Below are positions 18,283 through 29,935 of a stretch of DNA of 64,000 bases, piece after piece. Origin of the DNA: Bacteroidia bacterium (GTDB lineage: Bacteria; Bacteroidota; Bacteroidia; Flavobacteriales_D; Cryomorphaceae); the NCBI GenBank assembly GCA_030427905.1, contig JAUICL010000005.1:124001-188000 (forward strand), given 5' to 3'. Numbering within the stretch: the first letter of the stretch is position 1; each line of letters starts with the position of its first letter. The position numbers and the translations under genes are program-made. Below the pieces are notes generated by a model. It had not been told where the DNA came from. It did no database searches and was given only the letters and a program-made list of their open reading frames with translations.

Positions 18283-19215
18283 TTAGCGAACCTCTACGTC
18301 GCTGTGAGACCCGATAATCTTTATCGTTTTCGATCCCGCTGATTCACCTTTTGTGTAAATCATATACTCTTCTCGGTTATAGTCTTTCTCTTTCGTGCGA
18401 ACGAACCAGTTATCATCGAAATCAAAGTCGCTAAAGCTGCCTTCCATTTCGAGTAGGAACTCTTCCCCATCCACTCCCCCAAGGCTCACATCCGAAAACT
18501 GGGCATCGATGTGGATCAGGTTTACGAAGCTCGCCACCATATTGTCGATATCGAAATCGCCGTGTGCCACGCTGATTCTGGCATCACCTTTCAGCACGTC
18601 AATACTTCCATCACCGAATTGAAACTTCCCTTCTATAGGGCCTACAGAGCCTAAATGCGCATCGCCGTGTTGCACGCGTACATCCACTTCACCAATCTCC
18701 TTAACACGTAGGTCGCCGAAGCTGACTCTCAGATTGTTTCTTCCGCTTCCAGCCTTGGCTATGTAGCAATCGCCGTGCTGAACATCGACATCCATATTGC
18801 CGACCGCTCCATTTACCGTGACATCTCCGAAAGAATTGCGCACTTCTATATCCAGTCCTTCTGGAACCTTCACGTAGTAGTTGATCTCAAACTTTTTGAC
18901 ATCGCGTCCACCGTTCAAGTCATTTACAGTGCGAACACTCACGAGATTTCCATTCTCCGTCGCTTCAATTCTTACTTTGTCGAATAACTCCTCCTTGTTC
19001 TTGTCATTCTTCAGTTCCAGAATGATCGTAACGTTCACATCAATAATATCGCCTCCATATGACTCTATCTTCATATCGCCAAAGCTATTGCTCAGCTTGA
19101 GATGGCCACCGCCTTTCACATCGAAAGTGTGATTGACTTGGCGCTCAGATTGAGCCATGGCCACGCATACAGCAAAGACAGCAATTGCAGCGGTAAATAA
19201 TCCTTTTAGCTTCAT
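18283..19215 (-). CDS. Secreted beta-helix-like protein of the DUF4097/adhesin type
   Basis: 310 aa. Signal peptide MKLKGLFTAAIAVFAVCVAMAQ. The rest is a regular repeat of short beta strands with alternating F-G-D and H-G-D turns (SFGDMKIESYG, SFGDVTVNGAVG, QHGDCYIAK, SFGDLRVKEIG, QHGDAHLGS, FGDGSIDVLKG, AHGDFDIDN), ending in SHSDVEVR. This pattern is typical of the DUF4097 (putative adhesin, beta-helix) family. Its ATGA start overlaps the anti-sigma-like gene, so it is the last gene of the sigma operon and probably an envelope-stress output. The function is otherwise unknown. Confidence 0.8.
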   Translation of the reverse strand: MKLKGLFTAAIAVFAVCVAMAQSERQVNHTFDVKGGGHLKLSNSFGDMKIESYGGDIIDVNVTIILELKNDKNKEELFDKVRIEATENGNLVSVRTVNDLNGGRDVKKFEINYYVKVPEGLDIEVRNSFGDVTVNGAVGNMDVDVQHGDCYIAKAGSGRNNLRVSFGDLRVKEIGEVDVRVQHGDAHLGSVGPIEGKFQFGDGSIDVLKGDARISVAHGDFDIDNMVASFVNLIHIDAQFSDVSLGGVDGEEFLLEMEGSFSDFDFDDNWFVRTKEKDYNREEYMIYTKGESAGSKTIKIIGSHSDVEVR

Positions 19216-19745
19216 AACGAATCTTGTTTAGTTTTGAATTCTTTGATTTCTTCGAGCTTCTCGATGATTTCTAACCGAAGTCGGAAATTTTCGATCATGG
19301 CGAGTACCACGCGCTCATGTGAACCACTCTCGTAAAGCTTAGCTTCTAGTGTATCGTATTGATCATTGAGAAATCGGAGCTCTTCCATAAAGGTGTGCAC
19401 TACTGGATCGGTCTTTGAAAGCTTATTGACTTCTTCGTATTCCTGAGAGAGTTTGCTTTCGTAGTAGAGCTCCACATCGGCCAGTTCGCTCGACACTTCA
19501 CTCAAGGACATCGATCCATACTGCACATCTGCCGGACTATTAAATCGTGGCAATAGCACACTTGTACATACTGCTGCCATGACGATTACTGCTGCGGCAA
19601 TTCTCCAAAAAAGCACCCTGCTCTGGTCTTGCTTCTCTTCTACCCTTTCGAGCTTCCTCAGGAAGCGCTCCTGGTGACCATCGATTGGTTCAAATTTTTC
19701 GAACCCCTCTTTATTGTCTTTAATAAACTTTTCAAGCTCTGACAT
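19212..19745 (-). CDS. Single-pass membrane protein, probable anti-sigma factor
   Basis: 177 aa. It has a short cytoplasmic N-terminus (MSELEKFIKDNKEGFEKFEP...), one transmembrane segment near residues 46-65 (FWRIAAAVIVMAAVCTSVLL), and a C-terminal periplasmic part of acidic helices (MEELRFLNDQYDTLEAKLYES). It overlaps the sigma-factor gene by 14 bases and the downstream gene by 4. Position and topology fit an anti-sigma factor. No zinc-binding HxxxCxxC motif is present, so the call rests on context. Confidence 0.7.
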   Translation of the reverse strand: MSELEKFIKDNKEGFEKFEPIDGHQERFLRKLERVEEKQDQSRVLFWRIAAAVIVMAAVCTSVLLPRFNSPADVQYGSMSLSEVSSELADVELYYESKLSQEYEEVNKLSKTDPVVHTFMEELRFLNDQYDTLEAKLYESGSHERVVLAMIENFRLRLEIIEKLEEIKEFKTKQDSL

Positions 19746-20265
19746 AGTTCTTGCTTACGAGTTCCTTAATCCTGTTCTTGGCTCTGGCGTACTGAGCACG
19801 CGATGAGCCTTCTCTAATTCCCAACTTCGCGGCTATCGCATCGTGATCCATCTCCTCAAACATGTGGAGGTAAAAAACGATCCGGCAGCCCTCGGGCAAT
19901 GTTTCCATCGCCGCCTGTATGCGCTCTACGTCGTACTGAACATCTTCATGCACGGGTTGGGCGCTCTCCGCTCGGTTCTCCCAATTATCATCAAAGTCGA
20001 GTTGTACTTTTCGCTTTTTAAGGTGATCGAGGCACTTGTTTATCGCAATGCGACAAATCCAGGTACCCAGATTAGATTCACCCCTGAAGCTATCGATCTT
20101 CTGAAAGGCGTGGATAAAGGCTTCTTGCATCAAGTCTTCGGCCTCGTACTGATCTGTCAAGATTCTCAAACATGATGCATAGACACGCCTATAGTACGTG
20201 TTGTACACTTCTGTCTGAGTTTTGCGATCGCTCTTGATATTCTTCTTGATCAGATCGTAATCCAA
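19732..20265 (-). CDS. ECF-type RNA polymerase sigma factor
   Basis: 177 aa from the TTG at 20265, which has an AAGGGA-type ribosome site just upstream. It has sigma region 2 (VYASCLRILTDQYEAEDLMQEAFIHAFQKI, residues ~28-57, then LGTWICRIAINKCLDHLKK) and region 4 (METLPEGCRIVFYLHMFEEMDHDAIAAKLGIREGSSRAQYARAKNRI, ~116-162), with the usual linker between. It directs transcription of an envelope-related regulon. It is the first gene of a three-gene operon with the anti-sigma-like and DUF4097-like proteins. Confidence 0.93.
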   Translation of the reverse strand: MDYDLIKKNIKSDRKTQTEVYNTYYRRVYASCLRILTDQYEAEDLMQEAFIHAFQKIDSFRGESNLGTWICRIAINKCLDHLKKRKVQLDFDDNWENRAESAQPVHEDVQYDVERIQAAMETLPEGCRIVFYLHMFEEMDHDAIAAKLGIREGSSRAQYARAKNRIKELVSKNYVRA

Positions 20266-20390
20266 GTTCCCTTCAAATTGGTTAGTGATTCGTTTAATTA
20301 GACGCCAAAAGATTCTATTCTGCTACAAGGTGATGAAATTATTTTTTCATAAAGATCATAAGCACTTGATTTATAAACACTTTCAGACAC

Positions 20391-20638
20391 AGAACCACGC
20401 GATACGCTTTCGGCAAATCGAGTGGCAGCGTGTAAAGGTATTTCATCAGTTTGCACAAAAAGGCTGCGCTGGATTTGTAATCCTGCGCTTTACGCAGTTT
20501 TGAATACAACGAAAACCAATAGTTGAAATTCAAGAGCTGCTTTTGAATCTAGGACTTAATTGAGCGGTTTAATTGGGCGCAGCATTGCAACTTAGTGAAG
20601 CGATATCACGACCGATGGAAGTAAATGCGGCGCAGCGG
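20391..20638. repeat. Intergenic repeat D, copy 1
   Basis: Begins with AGAACCACGCGATACGC and ends with CGACCGATGGAAGTAAATGCGGCG. It contains GCGCTGGATTTGTAATCCTGCGC, in which GGATT and AATCC can pair. It matches 20744-20990 over its whole length with scattered substitutions. Confidence 0.85.
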
Positions 20639-20743
20639 TGCGCATGCCGCAGCGGAGCACAGAAATCTCAATTGTGTCTGCGCTCCCCACTTTCACTGCC
20701 AAAACAAACCAAAGAGCCTGGGAATGAAGCCACTACCAAATAA

Positions 20744-20990
20744 AGAAACCACGCGATACGCTTTTAGCTGGTCGCTCGGCAGCGTGAAATCGAATCTAAT
20801 CAGTTGGCACAAAAAGGCTGCGCTGGATTTGCAATCCTGCGCTTTACGCAATTTTGAATACAACGAAATCCAAGAGTTCAATGTCAAGAGCTGCTTTTGA
20901 ATCTTGGACTTAATTGGTCGATCATATTTAGGCGCAGCATCGCAACTTGGTGAAGCGATATCACGACCGATGGTAGTAAATGCGGCGAAG
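20744..20990. repeat. Intergenic repeat D, copy 2
   Basis: Direct copy of 20391-20638, about 105 bases downstream of it. The hairpin reads GGATTTGCAATCC here, so the arms are unchanged and only the loop base differs. The segment CGATATCACGACCGATGG is identical in both copies. Confidence 0.85.
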
Positions 20991-21209
20991 GGAAGCTAGG
21001 AAAGCGCCGCAGCATTGCAAATGCTTCGGAGCGTGTTAGCAATAGTCACTTCGAGTAATTTATCTGAGGAACGAAGATAAAATGTATCGAGAAGTTCTAT
21101 TAAAAGAGAAACTCACTAAAGGCTCGCCATACAAACATCGTATCACCAACTGCCCAGTATGAATATATAGACACAATGAGATACGAGCTGTTCTGCAAAA
21201 CCCTTCCTA

Positions 21210-21252
21210 AGAAACCACGCGATACGCCATCAGCTAATCGCGCGGCAGCGGA
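21210..21252. repeat. Intergenic repeat D, 5' fragment (third copy)
   Basis: AAGAAACCACGCGATACGCC, then GGCAGCGG, reproduces only the first ~40 bases of repeat D and stops just before the hom stop codon, so the copy is truncated. Confidence 0.7.
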
Positions 21253-21263
21253 TACTTATATTT

Positions 21264-22222
21264 TCAAATCTGAAGCAAGAGTTCTCGGATTCGCTGCTCT
21301 CTTTTGGTTTGGGCATTCACCAAATCGCCGATCATAGCCGAGGCCGTAGGATGGCCACCAGCACCCTGACCTTGGAGGATAAGGCGTCCGGCGTGAGCGG
21401 TATCGATTTCGATGGCGTTGTTCACCCCATCTACATAATATAGCCCATCAGTTTGATCGATCAGCCTGGGCCGCACATCCACCTTATACTGTTCTCCGTT
21501 CTTTTCGATTTCGGCGATAAGCTTCACCTTCTGCCCCTCGCGGTAAGCCTTTTTCAACTCGTGGCTCTCCAGGTTTCTGATGCCTTCCACCTTGATTCTC
21601 GAGAGGCTAGGCGCAGACTTGTTGATGGTGTGAGCCAAGATCAAAGCCTTGTAGTAAGAGTCGACCCCATCTACATCCGATGATGGATCAGACTCGGCAT
21701 AGCCAAGAATCTGTGCATTTTGCAAGGCCTCGTCAAAGCTGAGATCTTCATTGAGCATGGAAGTCAGGATATAGTTACAAGATCCATTGACGATGCCTCG
21801 AACTTTAAAAATATCTTCACCGCCGAGATGCTCGCGAATGGTTCGAAGCACTGGAATGGCTCCACCCACTGCCGCTTCGTAGAGCAGTGTACCGCCGCAC
21901 TCCTGCTCAATTCGGTGCAAATCAGCCAACTCATTGGCCAACATGGCCTTACTGGCTGAGATAAATGTTTTGCCAAGTGTAAGTGCACGTTTGGCATAGG
22001 CCAAGGCGTCTTCGCTGTTATTGATCGCTTCGAAGATGATATCGATTTCGGGATCTTCGATCAACTCGAAGGCATTATCAGTTACCGGATACGAAAACAG
22101 AGCCGTTTGCTTTGTTTTTCTTCGTACGGCAAGGGTTTTGACGGTATATCCGGGCAAGGCTTCTACTTGTTTGAGCAAGGCCGAACCTACCGTACCGAGT
22201 CCTATTATTCCAACATTTGCTT

Positions 22223-22226
<4 letters not shown>
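21264..22226 (-). CDS. hom: Homoserine dehydrogenase
   Basis: 320 aa. It reduces aspartate-4-semialdehyde to homoserine with NAD(P)H, feeding the methionine genes beside it. The N-terminal Rossmann motif is VGIIGLGTVGSALL. The catalytic domain has LLYEAAVGGAIPVLRTI (residues ~114-130) and DPSSDVDGVDSYYKALILA, which are diagnostic of the family. The chain stops after the catalytic domain, so there is no C-terminal ACT domain and feedback inhibition by threonine is unlikely, as expected of a methionine-dedicated copy. Its ATG overlaps the stop of metX by four bases. Confidence 0.94.
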
Positions 22227-24687
<2,461 letters not shown>

Positions 24688-24714
24688 TTATTTTATGGAG
24701 TTATCTCATTCGCT

Positions 24715-24813
24715 TCAGCACATTGTACAGGAGTACATACACATGATGTTCATCATATGCATACAACACATGGTGTTGTTCGGCTGGGCGTTATTTTGAG
24801 ATATGTAGTTCAT
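24715..24813 (-). CDS. Met/Cys-rich leader peptide of the methionine operon
   Basis: 32 aa if started at the ATG at 24813, which is preceded directly by AAAAGGA. The last 18 residues, from an internal ATG at 24771, read MCCMHMMNIMCMYSCTMC before a TGA. That is seven Met and five Cys codons in 18, far beyond chance. It is followed 38 bases later by an intrinsic terminator and then by metY. This is the architecture of ribosome-mediated attenuation: stalling at Met or Cys codons when those amino acids or their charged tRNAs are scarce would prevent the terminator from forming. The first 14 residues are Asn-rich and unremarkable. Confidence 0.85.
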   Translation of the reverse strand: MNYISQNNAQPNNTMCCMHMMNIMCMYSCTMC

Positions 24814-24830
24814 TCCTTTTGTAGGAGCTA

Positions 24831-24863
24831 CAAAGTTAGGGGTGGAAATTTTAAAATTCCAAA
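24831..24863 (-). promoter_or_regulatory. Promoter of the leader-metY-metX-hom transcript
   Basis: On the minus strand TTTG (24863-24860), a 21-base spacer, then TAACTTTG (24838-24831) fit the Bacteroidota TTG-N17-23-TAnnTTTG promoter. It lies 17 bases upstream of the leader-peptide ATG, which gives a short 5' leader and places the whole attenuator in the transcript. Confidence 0.7.
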
Positions 24864-24917
24864 TTAAATTTTCGGTTCACAAATAATCAATACCGCAAAC
24901 ACCTGACTTTCTTAACC

Positions 24918-25094
24918 TTAAGCGGGTTTATTTTTTTGAGTAAAGTAGTAAATAATGGCCGTAATGATGCTCAACAGCACAGCTCCAATCGTCCAAACGA
25001 GCTTCTCCGTGTCGGTCAATCGATCGTTTTTTGTCCACACATCGTAGATCACCCAAACAGCACAGACTAATGCAATAATTCCAATAAATGACAT
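24918..25094 (-). CDS. Small two-helix membrane protein, PLDc_N-like
   Basis: 58 aa, starting MSFIGIIALVCAVWVIYDVW and ending FTQKNKPA. Two hydrophobic helices (residues ~2-19 and ~33-51) are joined by TKNDRLTDTEKLVW. The order of a hydrophobic helix with W..YDVW, a short polar loop, K-L-V-W-T-I and then I-I-Y-Y is that of the phospholipase D-nuclease N-terminal (PLDc_N) family of small stand-alone membrane proteins. An AAAAGAAG stretch lies just before the ATG. It sits upstream of the methionine operon on the same strand, separated from it by that operon's own promoter. Function unknown. Confidence 0.75.
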   Translation of the reverse strand: MSFIGIIALVCAVWVIYDVWTKNDRLTDTEKLVWTIGAVLLSIITAIIYYFTQKNKPA

Positions 25095-25379
25095 CTTCTT
25101 TTAGTTTTGGTTTGCCTGGGAAAGTTAAGATTTGTTCGGGATTTTTGGTTTAAAAATGAAGGGATGATGTTGGTGGACTTTGACAATTGGGAAAGTGTTG
25201 GACACTCCTGTTCAGCCCAAGGCTGATTCGACGAAAAAAGAACGAATGATGGAGAAACAAACTAGGTGTCTACTTTTGAAAAAGGAATCTTCACTTCTTC
25301 AATCATAGACATGTGAATGGGCAAACAAATACCCTGAATCGAATGATTTCACAAAAAACAACCAAGGATATATTTAGGT
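25095..25379. other. Gap with no recognised feature
   Basis: AT-rich sequence between the stop of the 1263-aa T9SS protein gene and the small membrane protein gene. No hairpin-plus-T-run terminator, repeat or ORF of note was seen. Confidence 0.5.
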
Positions 25380-28300
25380 TTATCTTGTAATAATTTTCCC
25401 TCGTTTAACCACATCACCTTTCGAGTTTGTAAGTGAGATTAAAAACAAACCTACGCCTATCTCATTTTTTGAGATTGAATAAACGCTGTCTCTAATTAAT
25501 CCAGAATGTACTTCTCTTCCATTCGAATCAAATACCCTTAAAACGAAGTCCTGATCCTTAAATGCACTTACTTCGAGGTAAACTAAATCGGAAGAAGGAA
25601 CCGGGTAAATGGCGATATCTTCAATTTCAATTAACTCATCTCCCAAACTGGAGAATTCAAATACTTCGGAAATCGTTGAGCACCCATTACTATCCCATAT
25701 TTCAACTGAAAAAAGTCCATTTGATTCTGGCTCTACACTTTCCATGTTAGAATTGGGAATTGGCTCACCATTCAAATACCATTGATAGGATTCGCCATTA
25801 TCACCCGCCTGTAAAAAAGGATAGTTGAAAGTAATAAAGGGAGTTGGAGAGATATAACATTCGATTGTGCTAAGAACTGTGTTAGTATATATCGCTGAAT
25901 TATAATCAAAGAAAATCTCAGCTGAATTTTCGATCGAAGTATTCGGGTTTAAATCTGCCAAAGGTGAAATCCGAAACTGAACAAACCCTTGACTTCCTTC
26001 AAAACTTGCTCCACTATCTGGTAACATGATGTTGTAGAAAGCAAACTCAACATGTCCATCATTTTGCAAATGAACTTGCATTGGGTGACTACTAGCGATT
26101 GGATCAAACGAAGTATAATCTAACTCACTGGCGAGGTAATCATCAATGATTACGTTAAATGCGGTATCAGTCCCCGTATTTTGAAATCGGATGAGATAAG
26201 TCAACTCTTGGTCCAATTGAATATAACCCTGAGAGTCAACTCCTGCTGGAGATACGGATTTGTCGTTAGGATCAAAAGAGCATTGAATAAGTTGTGAAAC
26301 TGCAGAAGAATCTGAAAAGCTACCCAGATCTTCATACACGGTAATAAAATGTTGCAGCTCTGTACCTATGTACTCTGCTCCTGGAATCTGCACATTTGCT
26401 TCAAACTGCAAGCTTTCGAAATAAGCCAAGGATTCAAAATGCCAATAAATCTTGTTCTCCACAATCGAGTCAGGTTGTTCTGAAGCCCAGAGATAGTTTG
26501 AAGCAGTGTCAAGATCAAGTTCTACGATTCCAGTCCCGGTTGTGGTTCCTATATTGTTGATTGTGATATACAAGGGCATCACTGTATTACATCTCGGAAA
26601 CCCTGGAACAAAACTCAACTCCCATGATGTAAAAATAGAGTCAGGCATGCATCCGAAATTTAAGCTATCTACCGATGTGAAATCATCAGTAACCTCAACA
26701 GTGTGTACTTCAGGGAGGGATGTCAACACCCACCCTTCCGGCAGTGAAGGACTGATCTCATAAACTCCATTTTCAATTTCATTGAAGCTCAGTTGATAGC
26801 CTCCATCGTCATAAGTAAAGGCGTATTCACTTTGCGGAGAACTAGAAACTTGAATAAAACTCAGACCTGGATCGAGTGAATCTTTGACACCATTTTGGTT
26901 CTCGTCCAGATAAACTAAACCACGAGCAGCCTTTGGAACAAACATTAGGTTTTCAGCGTATCGAAGATGACCATCTTCGATCATCAATAAATCCATATCA
27001 CCATCTCTGTCAATATCAAAAACGTCTCTAAGGTTCATAGCATGCTCATTGATAAATAAAACCTCTGCAGCTTCAAAAACTCCTTCTTCAATTTGCCTGA
27101 AATAGGCTAGGGATTCATTTTCTTCATCCTGAATACGTGAAACTATATCCTTTAATCCATCTCCTTCTACATCGAAGAACTTTAAATTATTTATTAATAA
27201 TTCCACACCGCCATACAAAGTGTCAGAATCTACAAATTCACCATCCCCTTCGTTCCAAAGTAATTCCAAGTAATACTCGCTAATACTTGGAACATCATCT
27301 CGAAATGTCAAAGCAAAATCTAAATCTCCATCGTTGTCAAAATCTTCGACTAGGGTCTCTGAAATATTTGCATATGGTCGAGTTCCAATATTGTGAACTG
27401 TCCAATCATCTACGGTGCCAGTGTTTTCCAACCACACCAAAGTACACATTGCCCCTCCTAAATCTGAGACTAGTATGTCCAAATCATTATCTCCATCAAC
27501 ATCCATTAAACAGATATCCCAGATTAATATTCCATCATCTGTGTTATATTCAATTGGGACGAACTGACCATTCCCAATATTCATCAAGAACATTAAATCT
27601 GCATCAGAATTCGCTGAAGGCGAAAACACAATATCTTGATCTCCATCGCCATCAATGTCAGCTGGGAAAACAGCATTTCTTACTATACTGGTTTCAATTA
27701 AGACATCTCCTGAGTCGTAGTTTCCAACACCGTCATTTTCATTCCATCCAATTGATCCACTTAAGGTATTGCTAACCCCTCGGTACCAAAGCAAATCCAG
27801 ATCTCCATCATTATCTATATCAAGAGGCCAAAATCGATAGATACCTGTCCTATTTTCGACAAGTACATTTTGATCTGAATAAACACCTTGCCCTAAGTTT
27901 TTGTACCAGGAAATCTTCCCATCTCCAGTTGCAGAGCTCATTAAGTCACTTAAGCCATCTTGATCAAAATCAAAATGCTTAAACTCTGCCGGATGGGTAA
28001 CACTAGTAGTCAACTCTTGACTTTCCAGAAAGCCATCAACTCCATTATGCAAATAAAAGGTGATATGATCTTGAAAAGTGCTCCAACACAGAATATCTTC
28101 TTTTCCATCACCATTGAAATCGCTACACTCAAGATTTGTATAATATCTAGTTTCATCAATCGGTTGTATGGGCAAGGCAAACTGACCATTCGAAAATTCA
28201 CTCCAATACAAGCCTTTGTAATCACCCCCAGATTGTTCAAATGAAATTAACAGGTCGAGATCACCGTCTCCGTCAATATCCGACACTTGTAAACTTCTGC

Positions 28301-29171
28301 ATGAAGTTTCAATCCCATTCACTTCAAAATTGCCTATTTCCCTAGTAAAATATCCTCCATTCCATCCTGCATCTTCATCCTTTTCGTACCAGTACGTCTC
28401 ATCGGAGCATTCATTAGTTGGAATGTAATCTTCATCACCATCATTGTCAATATCTAGAAACTGAAATCGTAAATCATCGTCATCCGACAACCCCGACCAA
28501 AATACGTAATCAAAGTTTAAAGAGTCGACCACATTTCTCAGATAAAAGCCATTATCCCCATGAGTGCCAATAACATCTAAATAACCATCACCATTTACAT
28601 CGTGCGTGTCAATGAAATTCACTGAACCGAAAGTTGACTCGAATTGTACAGGTTCTGCAAACTCCAACTCTCCTAGGTTTTCCAGATAAAATGCCCCAGT
28701 TGTAACCAAGCCATATAAGCATTCTAGGTCTCCATCGTTGTCAAGGTCGCTCAATTTTATTGATCGAATACCGTTCGAAAGCTGAGCAATTTGTTGATTT
28801 TGATACATGCCCGTGCCATCATTCACAAGAATATTTATTTCTTCATCTTCATCCCAAACGTCCCCTACAACTATATCTAAATCCCCGTCATTATCGACAT
28901 CACCAAGATCCATTATTCGACCTTTAGGAGTTTCGAATTCATAAATGGTCTGTACCGCACCAAATTCAGCGTTTCCCAAATTTTGAAACCACGAGACGTG
29001 TGAAGATGTCAAAAATAGTACATCGATGTCACCATCTTCATCATAGTCGATGTCCTTTACATCAGTTGCGTCTATATTCCAAGGTCCGAAGTGCTGTGGA
29101 TGTGAAAATTGAGCATATGCTGCATCAAACAGACTCAAAAGCAAAGCAATGACTATAAGAAATTGTCTCAT
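25380..29171 (-). CDS. Giant FG-GAP/VCBS-repeat T9SS surface protein
   Basis: 1263 aa. Signal peptide MRQFLIVIALLLSLFDAAYAQ. Residues ~30-760 are about a dozen FG-GAP/VCBS blades, each with a Ca2+-binding D-x-D-x-D-G-D-x-D loop (DYDEDGDIDVLF, DVDNDGDLDIVVGD, DINDNDGDEDYI-like variants). A SdrD_B-like domain follows (RGLVYLDENQNGVKDS, ~770-850), then a conserved Bacteroidota region beginning DPNDKSVSPAG (~990-1110, with LTYLIRFQNTGTDTAFN), an Ig-like domain (YQWYLNGEPIPNSN) and a type A sorting domain (IYPVPSSDLVYLEV, VFDSNGREV). It is a calcium-dependent propeller protein at the cell surface. It has no catalytic motif. Confidence 0.88.
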   Translation of the reverse strand: MRQFLIVIALLLSLFDAAYAQFSHPQHFGPWNIDATDVKDIDYDEDGDIDVLFLTSSHVSWFQNLGNAEFGAVQTIYEFETPKGRIMDLGDVDNDGDLDIVVGDVWDEDEEINILVNDGTGMYQNQQIAQLSNGIRSIKLSDLDNDGDLECLYGLVTTGAFYLENLGELEFAEPVQFESTFGSVNFIDTHDVNGDGYLDVIGTHGDNGFYLRNVVDSLNFDYVFWSGLSDDDDLRFQFLDIDNDGDEDYIPTNECSDETYWYEKDEDAGWNGGYFTREIGNFEVNGIETSCRSLQVSDIDGDGDLDLLISFEQSGGDYKGLYWSEFSNGQFALPIQPIDETRYYTNLECSDFNGDGKEDILCWSTFQDHITFYLHNGVDGFLESQELTTSVTHPAEFKHFDFDQDGLSDLMSSATGDGKISWYKNLGQGVYSDQNVLVENRTGIYRFWPLDIDNDGDLDLLWYRGVSNTLSGSIGWNENDGVGNYDSGDVLIETSIVRNAVFPADIDGDGDQDIVFSPSANSDADLMFLMNIGNGQFVPIEYNTDDGILIWDICLMDVDGDNDLDILVSDLGGAMCTLVWLENTGTVDDWTVHNIGTRPYANISETLVEDFDNDGDLDFALTFRDDVPSISEYYLELLWNEGDGEFVDSDTLYGGVELLINNLKFFDVEGDGLKDIVSRIQDEENESLAYFRQIEEGVFEAAEVLFINEHAMNLRDVFDIDRDGDMDLLMIEDGHLRYAENLMFVPKAARGLVYLDENQNGVKDSLDPGLSFIQVSSSPQSEYAFTYDDGGYQLSFNEIENGVYEISPSLPEGWVLTSLPEVHTVEVTDDFTSVDSLNFGCMPDSIFTSWELSFVPGFPRCNTVMPLYITINNIGTTTGTGIVELDLDTASNYLWASEQPDSIVENKIYWHFESLAYFESLQFEANVQIPGAEYIGTELQHFITVYEDLGSFSDSSAVSQLIQCSFDPNDKSVSPAGVDSQGYIQLDQELTYLIRFQNTGTDTAFNVIIDDYLASELDYTSFDPIASSHPMQVHLQNDGHVEFAFYNIMLPDSGASFEGSQGFVQFRISPLADLNPNTSIENSAEIFFDYNSAIYTNTVLSTIECYISPTPFITFNYPFLQAGDNGESYQWYLNGEPIPNSNMESVEPESNGLFSVEIWDSNGCSTISEVFEFSSLGDELIEIEDIAIYPVPSSDLVYLEVSAFKDQDFVLRVFDSNGREVHSGLIRDSVYSISKNEIGVGLFLISLTNSKGDVVKRGKIITR

Positions 29172-29369
29172 TGTAAATAGTTTCTCTCTTTCAGTTCAGT
29201 ACAATGCAAATATAACATTGAATCAATATCAATTGCATCGTTGGCGTTCAATCAATCATACAGATGAATACTGGCCTAAAAACAAACTAAATTCCTATTT
29301 CAAAAGAAAATCCACTCCAAAATTTAGAACGAAATAGGCCTTAATTTGTTGAAGTTTAAAACAATAAAG

Positions 29370-29774
29370 ATGATTTTCCAAGCATCGATGAAAAACAGAG
29401 AAGAGATTGAAGCCTGCAACGAGCTTGTGGGGAAGCCCTATGGTTTTTTTAATCGCATTGCTCTGAAGCGAGTGGGAAGTCCGCGGATGGTGATTGAGTC
29501 CTACAGCGAGATCTTTTACGAGCACTTTGCCCGGCTATCCATCGCCCACGCCAATATCGAACTACGACCGAAGGGAATTATCGTGCACTTCAGAAAGTAC
29601 AACAGCCACTTCAATTGGGCTATCCCCTATTACAAACTCCAGCTCTTTCTATCGCAATCCATAACCATCCACGCCGATGGCCATTTTATGAAGTTCAAGC
29701 GTGATGAATCGGAACGCACATCACTTGATTTTATCAGGCGTGTTTTGGAGTTGAAGGCGGAAAGTGTTGGGTGA
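29370..29774 (+). CDS. Conserved-looking small protein of unknown function
   Basis: 134 aa from the ATG at 29370; a TTG at 29346 would add eight residues, but it coincides with a -7-like sequence (TTAATTTG, one mismatch from TAnnTTTG), which favours the shorter form. There is no signal peptide or membrane segment. The protein is basic and aromatic (GKPYGFFNRIALKRVGSPRMV, HFRKYNSHFNWAIPYYKLQLF) and ends in an amphipathic helix. I do not recognise a named family. It is isolated between two minus-strand giant genes. Confidence 0.65.
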   Translation: MIFQASMKNREEIEACNELVGKPYGFFNRIALKRVGSPRMVIESYSEIFYEHFARLSIAHANIELRPKGIIVHFRKYNSHFNWAIPYYKLQLFLSQSITIHADGHFMKFKRDESERTSLDFIRRVLELKAESVG

Positions 29775-29853
29775 ATGCTAACTGGAAATTACGCCAAAGT
29801 GGTTTACAGTAGGCCAAAGATAAGTGAACTTCGTATTTCAGAATCAGTTTAAA

Positions 29854-29891
29854 CAAACAAACCCAAGCATCAATATACATGGGTTTGTTTG
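29854..29891. terminator. Perfect 12-bp inverted repeat between convergent genes
   Basis: CAAACAAACCCA (29854-29865) and TGGGTTTGTTTG (29880-29891) pair perfectly around a 14-base AT-rich loop. It lies between the + gene ending at 29774 and the - gene ending at 29936, so it probably serves as a bidirectional terminator, though no strong T-run follows it. Confidence 0.55.
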
Positions 29892-29935
29892 CTATTACTC
29901 AATTTGACAACTCAAAGGTAGTATCACCTTTATCT

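Larger units (their letters stand above)
20266..21263. other. One kilobase without genes, dominated by repeat D
   Basis: Contains two ~245-base direct copies of repeat D and a 40-base fragment of a third, joined by short unique pieces. The ORFs that can be drawn here on either strand are the same peptide repeated from the repeat units and have no ribosome sites, so none is called as a gene. The sigma-factor promoter must lie in 20266-20390. Confidence 0.65.

Noticed and set aside
20339-20887. Two similar minus-strand ORFs (about 64 aa each) containing YSKLRKAQD
   Set aside because: Both are the translation of repeat D copies. They lack ribosome sites and vary freely between copies, so they are better explained as non-coding repeats.
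27287-27775. 162-aa plus-strand ORF inside the 1263-aa FG-GAP gene
   Set aside because: It is antisense to regular Asp-rich repeats, which produce a His/Leu-rich artefact frame on the other strand.
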